Assembly: GCA_947471105.1 (NCBI GenBank)
Contig: CANIYB010000090.1
Span: 1-8,393, forward strand
Reading direction: 5' to 3'
From: Cytophagaceae bacterium
Lineage (GTDB): Bacteria; Bacteroidota; Bacteroidia; Cytophagales; Spirosomataceae
DNA: 8,393 nt
This document shows, in pieces, positions 5,818 through 8,393 of the stretch (positions are counted from its first letter, which is position 1; each line of letters begins with the position of its first letter). Made by a program: the position numbers and the translations under genes. Below the pieces are notes generated by a model, which saw nothing but the letters and a program-made list of their open reading frames with translations, was not told the origin of the DNA and did not search any database.

Positions 5818-7152
5818 ATGAAAAAACAATTTCTATTACTCGCGTCATTTATTTTACAATTTTCTTTGGCAGATGCCCAAACGGCTTTAAAGCCTGCCAT
5901 TAATCAAAAATCGGATGCGCTCAAAGACCAAGTAATTGCTTGGCGCCGAGATTTTCATGAACATCCTGAATTAGGAAATCAAGAGTTTAGGACGGCTGGC
6001 ATAATAGCCGCGCATTTAAAATCGTTAGGTTTAGAAGTTCAAGAAAAAGTAGCTATCACGGGTGTCGTGGGGATTTTACGAGGTGCTAAGCCAGGGCCGG
6101 TAATTGCTTTGCGTGCTGATATGGATGCATTGCCAGTGACGGAACGAGGGAATTTACCCTTTAAATCTAAAGTTGAAGTAGTCTACAACGGTCAAAAAAC
6201 GGGCGTTATGCATGCTTGTGGGCATGATTCACACGTGGCGATGCTGATGGCCGTAGCTCAAATTTTAGCTTCCGAAAAGGCTAATTTAGCTGGTACGGTC
6301 AAGTTTATTTTTCAGCCATCCGAAGAGGGAGTTTACAATGAAAAAGGGGAGAAAATCATTTCAGGGGCAGAATTGATGGTGAAGGAAGGGGTTTTAGAAA
6401 ATCCTAAAGTGGATGCTATTTTTGGTTTACATATTGAAGCTCAGTCTGATTTAGGTTTAATTGAGTATAAACCAGAAGCGACGATGGCTGGCGTGGACCA
6501 ATTAGATATTAAGGTCAATGGAAAGCAAGCGCATGGGGCTTATCCCTGGGCGGGAGTAGATCCCATTGTTATTTCATCTCAAATTGTCTTGGGCTTACAG
6601 ACCATTGTTTCTAGGAGTGTTAATATTTCAGAAAATCCTGCTATTGTGACTGTGGGGGCTATTCATAGTGGCATTCGTCAGAATATTATTCCGGAAAGCG
6701 CTCATATGATTGGTACAATTCGGACCTTTGATCCAGCTCAACGAGAATTAGTGCATCGTCGAATCAACGAAATTGCCACCAATATTGCCTTAAGTGGGGG
6801 AGGGAAGGCTGATGTTACGATAGGTACGGGATATCCGGTGACTTACAACAATCCTAAATTAGTTGAGAACATGCTCCCTACTTTGGTTGGCATCAATGGA
6901 AAAGAAGGCGTAAGTTTAATCCATGCGCACATGGGTGCAGAAGACTTCAGTTATTTTCAAGAAAAGGTACCTGGTATTTTCTTCTTTTTAGGGGCAAGGC
7001 CTGCTGGCAAAAAGGCCACTGAAGTAGCTGCGCACCATACGCCAGACTTTTATTTAGACGAATCACAATTTCAAGTTGGCGTAAAAGCATTGAGTCATTT
7101 AGTTGTTGATTATTTCGATCAAGCAATGAATGTAAAGAAATTAAAAAAATAA
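5818..7152 (+). CDS. Secreted M20-family amidohydrolase (N-acyl-amino-acid / hippurate hydrolase-like)
   Basis: A 444-residue metal-dependent hydrolase with a Sec signal peptide: MKKQ, a hydrophobic core (5-17) and likely cleavage after A18-D19-A20, before Q21. The mature enzyme is an M20D amidohydrolase: WRRDFHEHPELGNQEF (42-57), ALRADMDALPV (97-107), MHACGHDSH (131-139), FQPSEEG (165-171), GLHIE (203-207), KQAHGAYP (236-243, lid/dimer domain), GAEDFSYF (373-380) and HHTPDFYLDE (406-415). By comparison with plant IAA-amino acid hydrolases, C134, H136, E170, H205 and H407 are metal ligands and E169 the catalytic base. Relatives remove acyl groups from N-acyl amino acids or hippurate; they do not usually act as endopeptidases. 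Most bacterial members are cytosolic, so periplasmic export is notable and suggests use of external acylated amino acids or peptides. The start is set by the signal peptide. The substrate is unknown. Confidence 0.92.
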   Translation: MKKQFLLLASFILQFSLADAQTALKPAINQKSDALKDQVIAWRRDFHEHPELGNQEFRTAGIIAAHLKSLGLEVQEKVAITGVVGILRGAKPGPVIALRADMDALPVTERGNLPFKSKVEVVYNGQKTGVMHACGHDSHVAMLMAVAQILASEKANLAGTVKFIFQPSEEGVYNEKGEKIISGAELMVKEGVLENPKVDAIFGLHIEAQSDLGLIEYKPEATMAGVDQLDIKVNGKQAHGAYPWAGVDPIVISSQIVLGLQTIVSRSVNISENPAIVTVGAIHSGIRQNIIPESAHMIGTIRTFDPAQRELVHRRINEIATNIALSGGGKADVTIGTGYPVTYNNPKLVENMLPTLVGINGKEGVSLIHAHMGAEDFSYFQEKVPGIFFFLGARPAGKKATEVAAHHTPDFYLDESQFQVGVKALSHLVVDYFDQAMNVKKLKK

Positions 7153-7175
7153 GACTATCCTTATGCCTATTAGGA

Positions 7176-7205
7176 TTGTTGGGCTTTAATTTGTGCTTAT
7201 TTTTG
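7176..7205 (+). promoter_or_regulatory. Bacteroidota-type promoter upstream of the aldolase/dehydrogenase gene
   Basis: TTG (7176-7178), a 19-base spacer, and TATTTTTG (7198-7205), a perfect TAnnTTTG -7 box. Transcription would start near 7210, leaving a leader of about 46 bases before the ATG at 7257. This is the best promoter match in the window and indicates that the aldolase/dehydrogenase gene is transcribed separately from the M20 gene. No clear regulator operator was recognised in the leader. Confidence 0.55.
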
Positions 7206-7256
7206 ATTCCAATTTACTCCTTAACTACTTCTTAATAATAATTAACAGTTACTATC

Positions 7257-8393
7257 ATGTCGAAAAAATACAATCACGTTTCATACCTCTGGGACGACGC
7301 AAAGGCCGAAGCGATGAAAGGCAAAGAGGTGGATTTGTTCATTTACCGATCTAATCTATTGGGTGCTGATTTGCGTCTAACAAATTATGGAGGGGGAAAT
7401 ACTTCCGTTAAGATAAAAGATAAAGATCCTTTGACTGGTTCTGAGACAGATGTGATGTGGATAAAAGGATCTGGAGGAGATATTGGTACGTTAAAAAAAT
7501 CGGGTTGTGCAGCATTATACATGGACCGATTCAATTCATTAGAAAATGTGTATCGTGGTTTGGAACATGAAGATGAAATGGTTGAATTGTTCAATTATTG
7601 CATTTTTGATTTAGCGTCAAAAGCCCCTTCGATTGATACGCCTTTACATGGTTTTTTACCTTTTAAACATATAGATCACCTTCATCCAGATGCGGCTATT
7701 GCGATAGCAGCAGCAAAAGATGGTAAAAAAATAACGGATGAGTTGTTTGGTGGACAAATTGGTTGGGTCGGCTGGCAACGCCCAGGATACGATTTAGGTT
7801 TGCAATTGAGAGCTTGTCTTTCAGAAGCGGCTTCAAGAGGTGTGGCCTTAAAAGGCATCATGTTAGGTTCTCATGGGTTATTTACCTGGGCTGACACCTC
7901 ATATGATTGTTACATCAATACGTTAGAAGTCATTGAAAAATGTGCTGAATATATAGCTTCTAAAGAGGGCGTTGCACGTCCTGTTTTTGGGGGATCCAAA
8001 ATTTCAAGTCTAGCTCCAGAAGCGCGTAAGGCTCAAGCATCCGCGTTAGCACCTATTTTGAGAGGTTTCTGTTCATCTCATGTGCAGATGATTGGTCATT
8101 TTTCAGATGATGAGCGCATTTTGCAATATATCAATTCGAATGATTTGGATCGTTTAGCACCATTAGGTACTTCTTGTCCAGACCATTTCTTAAGAACTAA
8201 AATTTCTCCTTTGGTTTTGAACCTTACACCGGATCAAGATCTTAGTGATTTAAATGCCATTAAAGCTCAATTAGAGCCTTTGTTTGTTGCTTATCGCGAC
8301 ATGTATGCCTCATACCATGAGACATGTAAGCATCCAAATAGTCCAGCGATGAGAGATCCAAATCCTGTGGTTATTTTATATCCAGGGGTGGGA
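7257..8393 (+). CDS. Bifunctional rhamnulose-1-phosphate aldolase/short-chain dehydrogenase (RhaEW/YuxG type), 5' part only
   Basis: An open frame of 379 codons from ATG 7257 (MSKKYNHVSYLWDD) to the right edge with no stop. The visible part is the class II aldolase/adducin-type domain: GGGNTSVK (45-52), WIKGSGGD (68-75), HGFLPFKHIDHLHPDA (131-146, with H141 and H143 as likely metal ligands), and LGSHGLFTW (203-211, H206 as third ligand). The frame ends at PVVILYPGVG (370-379), the linker that in this family leads to a Rossmann-fold short-chain dehydrogenase. Full-length proteins have about 700 residues, so slightly more than half is present. In characterised relatives the aldolase splits L-rhamnulose-1-phosphate into dihydroxyacetone phosphate and L-lactaldehyde, and the dehydrogenase oxidises lactaldehyde to lactate. 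Rhamnose as substrate is inferred; fucose or another deoxysugar is possible. It has its own promoter and probably heads a sugar operon extending rightward. Confidence 0.87.
   Translation, partial: MSKKYNHVSYLWDDAKAEAMKGKEVDLFIYRSNLLGADLRLTNYGGGNTSVKIKDKDPLTGSETDVMWIKGSGGDIGTLKKSGCAALYMDRFNSLENVYRGLEHEDEMVELFNYCIFDLASKAPSIDTPLHGFLPFKHIDHLHPDAAIAIAAAKDGKKITDELFGGQIGWVGWQRPGYDLGLQLRACLSEAASRGVALKGIMLGSHGLFTWADTSYDCYINTLEVIEKCAEYIASKEGVARPVFGGSKISSLAPEARKAQASALAPILRGFCSSHVQMIGHFSDDERILQYINSNDLDRLAPLGTSCPDHFLRTKISPLVLNLTPDQDLSDLNAIKAQLEPLFVAYRDMYASYHETCKHPNSPAMRDPNPVVILYPGVG

Noticed and set aside
7157..7176. Possible terminator hairpin after the M20 gene (ATCCTTAT, loop GCCT, ATTAGGAT)
   Set aside because: The stem has one mismatch in eight pairs, low GC content and no U-tract directly after it, and it runs into the -33 box of the next promoter; too weak to call.
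7385..7594. A 69-codon minus-strand open frame near the right end
   Set aside because: It is a shadow of the class II aldolase domain, whose plus-strand frame runs unbroken through it with conserved catalytic motifs.
1..8393. Defence system, CRISPR array, phage or integrative element
   Set aside because: No direct-repeat array, recombinase, transposase, toxin-antitoxin or nuclease gene was found; RarA is a housekeeping AAA+ protein and composition and gene style appear even across the window.

Overview
The window looks like ordinary chromosomal DNA from a member of the Bacteroidota, possibly Cytophagales; the finer placement is a guess. Three things point there. The composition is AT-rich. 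None of the start codons has a recognisable AGGAGG-type ribosome binding site; the upstream stretches are A/T-rich instead. Several intergenic regions carry the Bacteroidota promoter form TTG-N17-23-TAnnTTTG. Seven complete genes and one gene cut by the right edge fill nearly all of the window. I see no rRNA, tRNA, CRISPR array, phage gene or transposase.

Left part (29-3436): two divergent two-gene units, each starting with a molybdenum cofactor (Moco) gene. Leftward, moeA (molybdenum insertion into molybdopterin) is followed after 1 bp by an enolase-superfamily dipeptide epimerase, probably acting on L-Ala-D/L-Glu in peptidoglycan recycling. Rightward, moaC (cyclic pyranopterin monophosphate synthase) is followed after 1 bp by thiamine pyrophosphokinase. 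The 85 bp between moeA and moaC appear to hold overlapping divergent promoters.

Middle (3414-5662): rarA, an AAA+ replication and recombination ATPase, runs leftward and overlaps the 3' end of the thiamine pyrophosphokinase gene by 23 bp, tail to tail. Divergent from rarA is a Tat-exported TIM-barrel protein of the sugar phosphate isomerase/epimerase (xylose isomerase-like) superfamily.

Right part (5663-8393): a 155-bp gap contains a 15-bp inverted repeat enclosing 62 bp. A secreted M20-family amidohydrolase follows. After a well-formed promoter comes the N-terminal aldolase half of a bifunctional rhamnulose-1-phosphate aldolase/short-chain dehydrogenase (RhaEW/YuxG type), which probably opens a deoxysugar catabolic operon to the right.

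Overall this is housekeeping cofactor synthesis and DNA maintenance next to periplasmic and sugar-catabolic functions. I found no convincing evidence of an undescribed multi-gene system. The items most worth a second look are the inverted-repeat element at 5682-5773, the overlapping moeA/moaC promoters, and the two exported enzymes of unknown substrate.
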